Shown one piece after another: positions 16,603 through 23,715 of a DNA stretch of 32,090 nucleotides. Both the position numbers and the translations under genes were made by a program. Positions within the stretch are counted from its first letter, which is position 1; each line of letters opens with the position of its first letter. Source of the DNA: Alphaproteobacteria bacterium (lineage in GTDB: Bacteria; Pseudomonadota; Alphaproteobacteria; Caulobacterales; Caulobacteraceae); NCBI GenBank assembly GCA_018826515.1, contig JAHKAM010000076.1, forward strand, positions 1-32,090, in the 5' to 3' direction. The notes below the pieces were generated by a model that worked only from the letters and a program-made list of their open reading frames with translations, searched no databases and was not told the DNA's origin.

Positions 16603-17451
16603 TCAGTCAGCGCCGGCCGGCGGTCGCGTCAGCTGCTCGGGACGGGGCGGAAGACGGCTCGGCGCGGCCGGCAGAGGTGCCTGGTCGTCCCTCAGGTTGA
16701 ACCGGACCATGAAGATCATCCTCCGCCCTTCGATATCGGCGTCGACGCCGGGCGGCGGGCCGACCCGCCCCCGGCGATGGGCCGCGATGACCGCGGCCCG
16801 GCCGAACCCGGCGCCGTCGGGGAATTCGCTCTCAACCTTGCAGCCCCGCATATTGCCGCGCCGGTCCGCGGTGCAGCTCAGGGCCGCCAGTCCGCCCGCC
16901 GCGTCCGTCCGGGTCGGGAACTCCGCGATCGGCACATCCACCCAGCGAAGCCCGCCGAAGTCTTCCCCGTCAGGCTCGTCCTGCAGCGAGGTCGGGGAAA
17001 GGGTGCGACCGCAGGCGGTGAAGACTTCGCCGATCGCGCCGGGCGAGGCGGGCAGGTCGGCGGAAATCCGGGTGATCCGGCCGTTATCCGGCACATCGAG
17101 CACCCAGCGACCACCGCTCGCCAGATAGGCCGCCGTGGCCGCCGGCCAGACGGAAAAGGCCGCCCCGCCGTCCCCGGCCGAGACCCAGCGGCCGGTCACC
17201 TCGGCCTCATCGCCGATCTGGTGCCGGATGGTGCGGAGGCCGCTCCCCTGGGGCAGGCCGCTCACGACGACGCTCATCACCCCGTCCACGCACCGGACGG
17301 CGACTCCGAAATTCTCGTAGGTCACCGCGGCGATGGTGAGCTTGCGCCCGGGATCGCGGCCGAGGTCCCAGTCATCCTGCGCGTTCGCCGGGGCGGCGAT
17401 CAGCCCGGCGAGGGCGACAAGGCTGATCCGGAGTGGCTTCATTTTCGACAT
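16603..17451 (-). CDS. Secreted protein with TonB-C-like domain, paralogue B
   Basis: A 282-residue secreted protein that shares its plan with the downstream neighbour: signal peptide (cleavage near A-N-A), then D-W-D-L-G-R-D-P-G-R-K, a middle domain with C-V-D-G and A-C-G-R, and a TonB-C-like end (C-T-A-D-R-R-G-N-M-R-G-C, G-A-G-F-G-R-A-A-V-I-A-A). A short proline-rich tail follows. The ATG at 17451 is chosen because it is preceded by a G-rich stretch and leads directly into the signal peptide; 17442 is an alternative. Reading further upstream gives arginine-rich sequence that is unlikely to be translated. It lies 110 bases upstream of paralogue A, probably an old tandem duplication. Confidence 0.82.
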   Translation of the reverse strand: MSKMKPLRISLVALAGLIAAPANAQDDWDLGRDPGRKLTIAAVTYENFGVAVRCVDGVMSVVVSGLPQGSGLRTIRHQIGDEAEVTGRWVSAGDGGAAFSVWPAATAAYLASGGRWVLDVPDNGRITRISADLPASPGAIGEVFTACGRTLSPTSLQDEPDGEDFGGLRWVDVPIAEFPTRTDAAGGLAALSCTADRRGNMRGCKVESEFPDGAGFGRAAVIAAHRRGRVGPPPGVDADIEGRRMIFMVRFNLRDDQAPLPAAPSRLPPRPEQLTRPPAGAD

Positions 17452-17540
17452 CCCACGCAACTGACCAAAGCTTAATCCGTCCCGCGCATCCGTAAAGCGG
17501 CGGCGTCGCCTCCTGTTCCTGAAACCGGAAGAGGCGCACG

Positions 17541-17633
17541 ATGAAACGACGGCTGACAATTGCCCTCGCCGGGCTGGCCTTCTCCTGCCAGGGGCCGGCG
17601 GCGGTGATGGCGCAGCCCGTGGCGGTCGATCAG
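17541..17633 (+). pseudogene. Orphan gene start with signal peptide, body missing
   Basis: A GAAGAGG ribosome-site-like stretch precedes an ATG at 17541 that opens a convincing Sec signal peptide (M-K-R-R-L-T-I-A-L-A-G-L-A-F, A-V-M-A-Q). After about 30 codons the frame runs antisense into the 3' end of fahA and continues to a stop at 17789 with a sequence that looks like ordinary antisense shadow. It may be the head of a secreted-protein gene whose body was lost, perhaps related to the two secreted paralogues on the other strand. A chance ORF cannot be excluded. Confidence 0.3.
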
Positions 17634-18637
17634 ACCGCCGCGACCGTCTGTTCGATGGCCCCGAAGATCGAGTGGTGCTGGTCGTCCAGCATCTCGATGC
17701 GGACGGTGTCGCCGTGCTTGAGGAAGGGCGTCTCGGCCTTGCCGCGCAGGATGGTCTCGACCGTCCGAACCTCGGCGATGCAGGAGTAGCCGAGGCCGCC
17801 CTCGCTGACCGGCTTGCCCGGTCCGCCGTCGGCGTCGCGGTTCGAGACCGTGCCCGAGCCGATGATGGTTCCGGCGCACAGGCTGCGGGTCTTGGCCAGA
17901 TGGGCGATCAGCGTCCCGAAGTCGAAGGTCATGTCGGTCCCGGCGTCGGCCTTGCCGAAATCGGCGCCGTTCAGCTGGACGCTCAGCGCGCCCTTCAGCT
18001 TGCCGTCGACCCAGCGGTCGCCCAGCAGGCGGGGCGTGACGAACACCGGCGACAGGGCCGAGGCCGGCTTGGACTGAACGAAGCCGAACCCCTTGGCCAG
18101 TTCGGCCGGGATCAGGTTGCGCAGGCTGACGTCGTTGACGAGGCCGACAAGGCGGATGCACTCCAGCGCCTCTTCCCGCGTCACGCCCTGGGGCACGTCG
18201 CCGGTCACCACCACCACCTCGGCCTCGAGGTCGCAGCCCCAGCTCTCGTCGGCCAGCGGGATCGGGTCGCGCGGGCTCAGGAAGCCGTCGGACCCGCCCT
18301 GGTACATCAGGGGATCGGTCCAGAAGCTCTCGGGCATCTCCGCGCCGCGCGCCTGACGGACCAGGGCGACGTGGTTCACATAGGCCGAGCCGTCGGCCCA
18401 CTGATAGGCGCGGGGCAGGGGCGCCGCGGCCTCACGTTCGTGGAAGCGCCCGCGCGGCACGCCGCCGTGCTCGAGGCTTTCGGCCAGGGCGCGAAGGTCG
18501 GGCTCGACCCGGTCCCAGTCGTCCAGCGCGGCCTGCAGCGTCGGGGCGATCAGGAAGGCGTCGGTGAACCAGGCGAGGTCGTTGGAAACGAGGACGAGGC
18601 GGCCGTCACGGCCGTGCTTGAGCGAGGCGAGTTTCAT
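17630..18637 (-). CDS. fahA: Fumarylacetoacetate hydrolase
   Basis: Fumarylacetoacetase splits fumarylacetoacetate into fumarate and acetoacetate, the final step of tyrosine/homogentisate degradation; it is cytoplasmic and Mg/Ca dependent. The 335-residue protein starts M-K-L-A-S-L-K and has the FAH catalytic domain. The metal-binding acidic pair is in C-D-L-E-A-E-V-V-V-V, followed by L-V-N-D-V-S-L-R-N, F-V-Q-S-K-P, C-A-G-T-I-I-G-S-G-T-V-S-N and F-L-K-H-G-D-T-V-R-I-E. The length and N-terminal domain fit bacterial FahA rather than the shorter acylpyruvase-type FAH proteins. It shares the pathway with hppD about 8 kb to the left. Confidence 0.92.
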   Translation of the reverse strand: MKLASLKHGRDGRLVLVSNDLAWFTDAFLIAPTLQAALDDWDRVEPDLRALAESLEHGGVPRGRFHEREAAAPLPRAYQWADGSAYVNHVALVRQARGAEMPESFWTDPLMYQGGSDGFLSPRDPIPLADESWGCDLEAEVVVVTGDVPQGVTREEALECIRLVGLVNDVSLRNLIPAELAKGFGFVQSKPASALSPVFVTPRLLGDRWVDGKLKGALSVQLNGADFGKADAGTDMTFDFGTLIAHLAKTRSLCAGTIIGSGTVSNRDADGGPGKPVSEGGLGYSCIAEVRTVETILRGKAETPFLKHGDTVRIEMLDDQHHSIFGAIEQTVAAV

Positions 18638-18681
18638 GTCTCAAGGCTTAGGCGGTTTCGCCGGAGGACGAAACCGGGTTT

Positions 18682-19461
18682 TCAATGCCCGTGGCCGGAC
18701 GCCTTGCCGTGCCCGGACGATCCATGGCCTGGGCCGGGGTTCGACAGTTCGGCATGGGCCGCGCGCAGTTCGCCCACGCGGGCCGTTTCATCCCGCCAGT
18801 GCTGATTGAAGGCGGCGACAGCCAGACGCAGGGCGTCGGTCTGTTCGCGATGATTCAGATCGCCGACCGTTGGCGGTGTCGGCGGTGGCGTCGGCGTGGG
18901 CGGGGCCGTCGGACCGCCGATGGTGACGACCGTCACGCTGGCGGCCGCCGCGGCCGCCGCGCCGCCTCCACCGCCGCCGCCTCCGCCGGTCCCGCCATGA
19001 CCGGCTTCGCCCTGCGCCGGCTCGCTCCCCGGAGCGCCGGCGTGGGCCCCTCCGCCGTGAGGCGAGGTATGGCCGCCCCCGCCGCCCGGTTGAACCGGTC
19101 CCTTGCCGGCGATGGCGTCGTCCAGCTTCTTGATCCGGCCCGACAGGCCGCCCGCCAGTTTCAGGGTCTTGCCCAGCCGCTCGTCGATGACCTTGCGCAG
19201 GGCCTCGGCCTTCCCCTTCAGGGCGTTGTCGTCGGCGCCCATCGCCGACCGGGCGGCGTCATGGATGGCTTTCCAGATGGCGTGGGCGGCGTCGGGCCGC
19301 CGGCCGTGTGACTGCGCGCCGAGGTACCAACCGAGGAACAGGGCGGCCAGAAGACCCAGCAGAATCGCGCCCCAGAAGAAGGGGTCGGCGCCGATCATGA
19401 TGGTCGGGTCCAGCGGCGCGTTGCCGGGGTCGGCGGTGGCGAAGTCTGCGCCGTAGGACAT
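18682..19461 (-). CDS. Glycine-rich membrane-anchored protein, unknown function
   Basis: A 259-residue protein of unknown family. One membrane helix is clear at about residues 29-49 (F-F-W-G-A-I-L-L-G-L-L-A-A-L-F-L-G). A charged helical segment follows (about 55-125, K-A-E-A-L-R-K-V-I-D-E-R-L), then a low-complexity region with nine consecutive glycines, an alanine run and a T-P-P-T-P proline stretch. A second helical segment (R-E-Q-T-D-A-L-R-L-A-V-A-A-F) and a Gly/His tail (G-H-G-x-x-G-H-G, ending G-H-G-H) complete it. The ATG at 19461 is preferred because of GGGGGAG upstream. It is on the same strand as fahA, 44 bases before it. The His/Gly tail could bind metal; that is speculation. Confidence 0.75.
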   Translation of the reverse strand: MSYGADFATADPGNAPLDPTIMIGADPFFWGAILLGLLAALFLGWYLGAQSHGRRPDAAHAIWKAIHDAARSAMGADDNALKGKAEALRKVIDERLGKTLKLAGGLSGRIKKLDDAIAGKGPVQPGGGGGHTSPHGGGAHAGAPGSEPAQGEAGHGGTGGGGGGGGGAAAAAAASVTVVTIGGPTAPPTPTPPPTPPTVGDLNHREQTDALRLAVAAFNQHWRDETARVGELRAAHAELSNPGPGHGSSGHGKASGHGH

Positions 19462-19568
19462 GCTGCTCCCCCTCGAAGGCTGTGAACCGTTCGGGGCGCA
19501 TCTTGCCCCCAAGGCTCCGCTTGGCAACGAGAAAGGTTAACGGCGCGACGGATTCCCGCCTGAGGCGA

Positions 19569-19835
19569 TCAGCGCGGCGGGGTGATCAGCGCCCGCGCCT
19601 CGGCGCCGGTGCGGGCGCCGACATCCCGGACCTCGATTTCGACGGCCACGGCGCCCTCCGGCTCATGGGCCCACAGATAGCGGCGCTCGATCTCGACCTC
19701 GCGGCCCGAGGGGGCGATGCCGACATAGCTGTCGCCCCAGGGCGTGACCTTGACTAATTCGGGCCAGATCAGGCTGCAGGCCTGGTCCAGCTCCTCGATG
19801 GCCATGGCCGAGAGTTCGTCGTCGCTCACAGCCAT
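19569..19835 (-). CDS. Conserved-looking small hypothetical protein (88 aa)
   Basis: An 88-residue acidic, soluble protein with no signal peptide or membrane segment (M-A-V-S-D-D-E-L-S-A-M-A-I-E-E-L-D near the start; beta-rich middle with E-V-E-I-E-R-R-Y-L-W). I do not recognise a family. Its start overlaps the end of the methyltransferase-like gene by 10 bases, and it is the last of four tightly linked genes, which argues for a real co-translated product. Confidence 0.65.
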   Translation of the reverse strand: MAVSDDELSAMAIEELDQACSLIWPELVKVTPWGDSYVGIAPSGREVEIERRYLWAHEPEGAVAVEIEVRDVGARTGAEARALITPPR

Positions 19836-20332
19836 CGCCGGACCTTCTGCCGATAGGCCTCATAGTCGGCGCCGAATTTGGCGGTGAGATAGCGCTCCTC
19901 GCGCTGGATCACGAACTGGTCGACGACCGCCAGACAGGGCAGCAGCAGGAACAGGGCCAGGGCGCTGTCCATGGCGATGGCCAGGCCGACGTAGCTGACG
20001 GCGAATCCGAGGTAGATGGGATTGCGGCTGAAGCGGTATGGGCCGTCGTGGATCAGCACCGTCGAGGGCTTCCACGGCTCGACCGCCGTCCCCCGCCGCC
20101 GGAACAGGCCCGCCGCCCAGCCGTCCAGCATCAGACCGCCGACGATCAGGACCAGCGCCACGCCGCGGCGGATCGACATCTCCAGACCGAGTCCCGCCGC
20201 CAGCCAGCCGAATCCGCTCTCGATCGCCTCCGGCCGGGCGCCGATCGTCGCCAGCCCCCAGCCGGCCAGCAGGAAGCCGAGGTAGATCAGCGGCGGCGGG
20301 GCGATGACGCCGGGAGTGTCGGGCTTGCTCAT
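19826..20332 (-). CDS. Isoprenylcysteine carboxyl methyltransferase-like membrane protein
   Basis: A 168-residue membrane protein of the ICMT/phospholipid methyltransferase superfamily. It has about four hydrophobic segments and the SAM-binding signature near the C-terminus: G-P-Y-R-F-S-R-N-P-I-Y-L-G, then F-V-I-Q-R-E-E-R-Y-L and F-G-x-x-Y-E-A-Y-R-Q-K-V-R-R-W. Bacterial members methylate poorly defined small substrates or lipids, since bacteria usually lack prenylated proteins, so the substrate is open. Its ATG overlaps the cupin stop codon by one base (TGATG), indicating translational coupling. Confidence 0.87.
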   Translation of the reverse strand: MSKPDTPGVIAPPPLIYLGFLLAGWGLATIGARPEAIESGFGWLAAGLGLEMSIRRGVALVLIVGGLMLDGWAAGLFRRRGTAVEPWKPSTVLIHDGPYRFSRNPIYLGFAVSYVGLAIAMDSALALFLLLPCLAVVDQFVIQREERYLTAKFGADYEAYRQKVRRWL

Positions 20333-20703
20333 CAGATCGTCTGTCCCTGCGGGGCGGTGAAGTCGGAGGCGGCGGCGTCGCCGGTGTTGATCACCTCCGA
20401 GGGTTCGAAGATCAGCACCTCGGCCTCCTCATCGGCGGCGGTGCGGTGTTCGACGCCGCGCGGCACGACGATGAACTGGCCGGGATCGAGCGTCTCGACC
20501 CGATCCCGGAACTCGACCCGGAACCGGCCCTTCCAGACCAGGAACATCTCGTCGGCGTCGGCATGGCTGTGCCACGGGAAAACGCCCTGCACCTTGACCA
20601 GCCGCACGTCCTGACCGTTCAGCCGGGTCGCCACGCGCGGCCGCCAGTGGTCGGCGAAGCCGGCGAATTTGTCGGCCAGGTCGATGACGGCGCCCTGGGT
20701 CAC
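20332..20703 (-). CDS. Single-domain cupin protein
   Basis: A 123-residue small cupin. Both cupin motifs are present: motif 1 as G-V-F-P-W-H-S-H-A-D-A-D-E with G six residues later, and motif 2 as P-G-Q-F-I-V-V-P-R-G-V-E-H. The three histidines and one glutamate that bind the metal are intact. Such proteins may be dioxygenases, isomerases or sensors, and the substrate cannot be deduced here. It overlaps the upstream peptidase stop by four bases (ATGA) and the downstream methyltransferase start by one base. Confidence 0.88.
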   Translation of the reverse strand: MTQGAVIDLADKFAGFADHWRPRVATRLNGQDVRLVKVQGVFPWHSHADADEMFLVWKGRFRVEFRDRVETLDPGQFIVVPRGVEHRTAADEEAEVLIFEPSEVINTGDAAASDFTAPQGQTI

Positions 20704-21758
20704 GGGCGCAGGTCTTCGTCGCCGTAGATGGCCACGCCCGCGGCCTGGCTGTGGGAGACGGCGCCGCGGTACATGCCCGAGCTGGTCATGGCGAAGCTCG
20801 GCCGGCCCTGCAGATCCATGACGATGACGCCGCCGGAACCGCCCAGCGCCAGGGCGTCGTCGACCTCGGCCTGGGCCGCGGTTTGGGTCGCTGACCCGGT
20901 GGCGATGCGGGCGCAGATATCCCGCGCCACGCTGGCCCGGATGTAGAACTCCCCGTCGCCCGTCGCCGACACCGCGCAGCCCTCGCGGTTCGAGGCATAG
21001 GTGCCCGCCCCGATCACCGGCACGTCCCCGACCCGCCCCCAGCGCTTGGCGGTCATGCCGCCGGTCGAGGTCCCGGCGGCCAGCCGGCCTTCGCTGTCCA
21101 GCGCCACCGCCCCGACCGTGCCGAATTTGCGCTCGTTCAGCGGCGGGGCGGGCAGGGTGACTTCCGCCATCGGCCCCGGCGCCCCGGCGGGCCGTTCCGG
21201 AATCGGCAGGTTCTGGGTCCGCAGCGCCGACTCCAGCCCGCGCCAGCGCCGCTCAGTGAAGAAGAAGGCCGGATCGACCTGCTCCAGCCCGACCGAGGCG
21301 GCGAAGGTATCGGCGCCCTCGCCGATCAGCATGACGTGCGGCGACCGCTCCATCACCGCCCGCGCGGCGGCGATCGGGTGGCGGGTGGTGGTCAGGCCGG
21401 CGACGGCGCCGGCGGTCAGGTCCGAGCCGTTCATCACCGCGGCGTCCAGCTCGTTGCGCCCGGCGGCGGTGAAGACCGCGCCGTGCCCGGCGTTGAACAG
21501 CGGATCGTCCTCCATCAGCTCGATCGCAGCCTGCACGGCGTCCAGCGCCGAGCCGCCGCCCGCCAGCACCGCCGACCCCGCCTCCAGCGCGCGGTGCAGG
21601 GCGGCGCGATAGGCGGCGTCCTGTTGCGGCGTCAGGCTGTCGCGCTCGATCACGCCGGCGCCGCCATGGATGGCGAACGACCAGCGTGGGGCCTCCTGCG
21701 CGGCGGCGGGCGCGGCGAACAGGGCCGCTATGGCCAAGGCTGCAAACCAGCGGTTCAT
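20700..21758 (-). CDS. iaaA: Isoaspartyl peptidase / plant-type L-asparaginase, secreted
   Basis: An Ntn-hydrolase that cleaves beta-aspartyl dipeptides and asparagine after self-processing. The 352-residue precursor has a signal peptide (M-N-R-W-F-A-A-L-A-I-A, cleavage near A-A-A) and H-G-G-A-G at the start of the mature enzyme. It also carries N-A-G-H-G-A-V-F and the processing site G-T214-V-G, where Thr214 becomes the N-terminal nucleophile of the beta subunit. G-T-S-T-G-G-M and the glycine-rich G-G-S-G-G-V-I follow. The signal peptide suggests action in the periplasm on peptides with isomerised aspartate. It is the first gene of a four-gene overlapping set, divergent from the small coiled-coil gene. 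Confidence 0.93.
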   Translation of the reverse strand: MNRWFAALAIAALFAAPAAAQEAPRWSFAIHGGAGVIERDSLTPQQDAAYRAALHRALEAGSAVLAGGGSALDAVQAAIELMEDDPLFNAGHGAVFTAAGRNELDAAVMNGSDLTAGAVAGLTTTRHPIAAARAVMERSPHVMLIGEGADTFAASVGLEQVDPAFFFTERRWRGLESALRTQNLPIPERPAGAPGPMAEVTLPAPPLNERKFGTVGAVALDSEGRLAAGTSTGGMTAKRWGRVGDVPVIGAGTYASNREGCAVSATGDGEFYIRASVARDICARIATGSATQTAAQAEVDDALALGGSGGVIVMDLQGRPSFAMTSSGMYRGAVSHSQAAGVAIYGDEDLRP

Positions 21759-21786
21759 TGGCGAGTCTCCGTTTTCACGCTATGTT
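21758..21786 (+). promoter_or_regulatory. Putative promoter for the 66-aa coiled-coil gene
   Basis: TTGGCG (21758-21763) and TATGTT (21781-21786), separated by 17 bases, form a plausible housekeeping promoter. The -10 is preceded by GC as in Caulobacter promoters. The predicted start of transcription coincides with the ATG at 21793. The -35 overlaps the start codon of the divergent iaaA gene. A GAGTC (GANTC) methylation site lies at 21763-21767. Confidence 0.5.
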
Positions 21787-21792
21787 CGCATC

Positions 21793-21993
21793 ATGTCAGA
21801 GGTGACCGACATTGTCGTTCCGATGCTTCAACGCATCCAGGAGGATATTTCGAACCTCAAGGAGGACATGCGCCATATGAGGACGCGCATGACCTCGATG
21901 GAAGAGAATTTCGTGTCGATGACGCGTCAGATGGACCATTTCAGCCAGCGGCTGGAGAGGATCGAGCGCCGGCTGGATCTGGTCGAAGTCTGA
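21793..21993 (+). CDS. Small coiled-coil protein (66 aa), probably leaderless
   Basis: A 66-residue, highly charged protein that is almost entirely one amphipathic helix with heptad spacing (I-V-V-P-M-L-Q-R-I-Q-E-D-I-S-N-L-K-E-D-M, then M-D-H-F-S-Q-R-L-E-R-I-E-R-R-L-D-L). It should form a coiled coil. No Shine-Dalgarno precedes the ATG at 21793, and the promoter above predicts an mRNA starting at that ATG. Similar short proteins occur in alphaproteobacteria, sometimes near toxin genes, but no toxin partner is seen here. In-frame upstream starts would read through the iaaA signal-peptide region and are rejected. Function unknown. Confidence 0.72.
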   Translation: MSEVTDIVVPMLQRIQEDISNLKEDMRHMRTRMTSMEENFVSMTRQMDHFSQRLERIERRLDLVEV

Positions 21994-22009
21994 AACTCCG
22001 CGGCGTGGT

Positions 22010-22720
22010 TCAACTCAAGCCCTGACCGCAACACGGACACCCTTCGACCTCGACCCCGAACAGGGCGCGAATGCGGTCGGGCGACAACGCCTCCGTCGGC
22101 GCCCCGACCTCGATCCCGCCCGGCCCGACCGCCAGCACCCGGTCCGCGCGGGCGGCGAAGGGCAGGTGGTGGGTCGAGGCGATGACCGCCCGGCCCTCGG
22201 CGGCCAGCGCCCGGATCGCGGCCTCAACGGCCTGCGCATGGGCGGGATCCAGCAGGGCCAGCGGCTCGTCCAGCAGGCAGACCGGCGCGTCCTGTACGAA
22301 CAGCCGGGCGATCAGCACCAGCTGCTGCTGGCCGCTGGACAGCCGGTCGAACGGCCGCTCGGCCAGATCGCCCACCTCCAGCCGGTCCAGCGCGCCGCGC
22401 GCGGCGTCGATGTCGTCCGGCGTCAGGGCCGGCGACCAGCGACGTCGACCGGCCCGGCCAAGGGCGGCGAGATGCAGGGCTGTGAAGCCCGCCGACACCG
22501 CGCCGGGCGGCGGCAGATACGCCGGGACGCCGGCGTGGACCGTCGCGCCCGCCAGCGGCGGCAGCAGGCCGGCGAGGGTCTTCAACAGCGTCGTCTTGCC
22601 CGCGCCATTGGGACCGACCAGGGCCAGGACCTCGCCGGCTTCGACGGTCAGATCCAGCGCCGGCAGGCTGAAGCCCTTGCCCCGTCCGGCCACAAGGCCT
22701 TCGAGCCGCAGACCGTTCAT
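22010..22720 (-). CDS. ABC transporter ATPase, FecE/BtuD-like
   Basis: A 236-residue ATP-binding subunit of a metal-chelate/cobalamin-type importer. Walker A is G36-P-N-G-A-G-K-T-T, the signature is L-S-S-G-Q-Q-Q (127-133), Walker B is V-C-L-L-D-E-P (147-153), and the switch histidine is in S-T-H-H near 184. It powers uptake through the permease encoded just upstream, whose stop overlaps this start (ATGA). Unusually, the C-terminus ends in a cysteine cluster, G-C-P-C-C-G-Q, which is not part of the standard ATPase fold and might bind metal. Confidence 0.92.
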   Translation of the reverse strand: MNGLRLEGLVAGRGKGFSLPALDLTVEAGEVLALVGPNGAGKTTLLKTLAGLLPPLAGATVHAGVPAYLPPPGAVSAGFTALHLAALGRAGRRRWSPALTPDDIDAARGALDRLEVGDLAERPFDRLSSGQQQLVLIARLFVQDAPVCLLDEPLALLDPAHAQAVEAAIRALAAEGRAVIASTHHLPFAARADRVLAVGPGGIEVGAPTEALSPDRIRALFGVEVEGCPCCGQGLS

Positions 22721-23715
22721 GACCGCCTCGAGGTGGCGACGAACAGGATCAGGAAGGCCGGGGCGCCGATGGCGGCGGACAGCAGGCCGACGGGGATCTC
22801 CGCCGGACCGAAAGCCGTGGCCAGTCGGTCGATGACCAGGGCGAACAGGGCGCCGACGGCCATCGACGCCGGGATCAGCCGCCCGGCCCGCTCGCCGACG
22901 ACCAGTCGGGCGGCGTGGGGCGCCAGCAGACCGATCCAGCCGACGACCCCCGCCACGGCGACCGCCGAGGAGGTCATCAGGGCGGCGGCGGCGAGGGCCA
23001 GCAGACGCAGGGGTCGGGCGGACAGGCCCAGTGAGCGCGCCTGCTCGTCGCCCAGCGACAGGATATCGAGCCGGAACCCCAGCCAGATCAACACGCCGGC
23101 GCCGAGCGCGACCGGGATCAGGGCGCCGACCGCCTCGCCCGCGCTCGCCCGGGTGAAGGACCCCAGCAGCCAGTAGGTGATCGACGGCAGTTGTGAGTAC
23201 GGCTCGGCGACCACGATCACGAGGCCCAGCCCGGCCGAGGCCAGGGCGCCGGCCACGACGCCGCAGAGGATAAGGGCGAGGCGCCCGTCGCCGCTGCGGG
23301 TCAGGGCGGCGCAGGCCAGGGCCACCCCGCCGGCGGCCAGTCCGCCCGCGAAGGCCGCGCCCTGCACCATGGCCGCCCCCGCCCCGAGCAGGAGGGCCAG
23401 CGCCGCGCCCAGGCCGGCGCCCGATGAGACGCCCAGCAGGTCCGGCGCCGCCAGGGGATTGCGGAACAGGATCTGGAACCCGGCTCCTGCCCCGGCGAGG
23501 GCCGCGCCGCAGGTCAGGGCCGCCAGCAGCCGCGGTCCGCGCAGCGCCAGCGCCAGCTCCGCCTCGTCGGGTCCACGCCCGACCAGGGCGGCCAGCAGGG
23601 CGTCCGGCGCCACCCCGAGCGGCCCCGTCGCCAGCACCGCCAGCGCCCCGGCCAGGGCCAGCAGGACCAGCCCGACCGGCGGCAGGGCGGCTCTGAGGCG
23701 GCTCAGCGGATCCAT
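22717..23715 (-). CDS. ABC transporter permease, FecCD/BtuC family
   Basis: A 332-residue inner-membrane permease with about ten hydrophobic segments. Family markers are L-R-G-P-R-L-L-A-A-L-x-x-G-A-A-L-A-G-A-G, F-Q-I-L-F-R-N-P-L-A-A-P-D-L-L-G-V-S-S-G-A, W-L-L-G-S-F and the coupling-helix block W-I-G-L-L-A-P-H-A-A-R-L. It imports a chelated metal or a cobalamin-type substrate. Its start overlaps the binding-protein gene by 13 bases. Longer reading upstream is antisense-like and overlaps the binding protein, so the ATG at 23715 is chosen. Confidence 0.93.
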   Translation of the reverse strand: MDPLSRLRAALPPVGLVLLALAGALAVLATGPLGVAPDALLAALVGRGPDEAELALALRGPRLLAALTCGAALAGAGAGFQILFRNPLAAPDLLGVSSGAGLGAALALLLGAGAAMVQGAAFAGGLAAGGVALACAALTRSGDGRLALILCGVVAGALASAGLGLVIVVAEPYSQLPSITYWLLGSFTRASAGEAVGALIPVALGAGVLIWLGFRLDILSLGDEQARSLGLSARPLRLLALAAAALMTSSAVAVAGVVGWIGLLAPHAARLVVGERAGRLIPASMAVGALFALVIDRLATAFGPAEIPVGLLSAAIGAPAFLILFVATSRRS

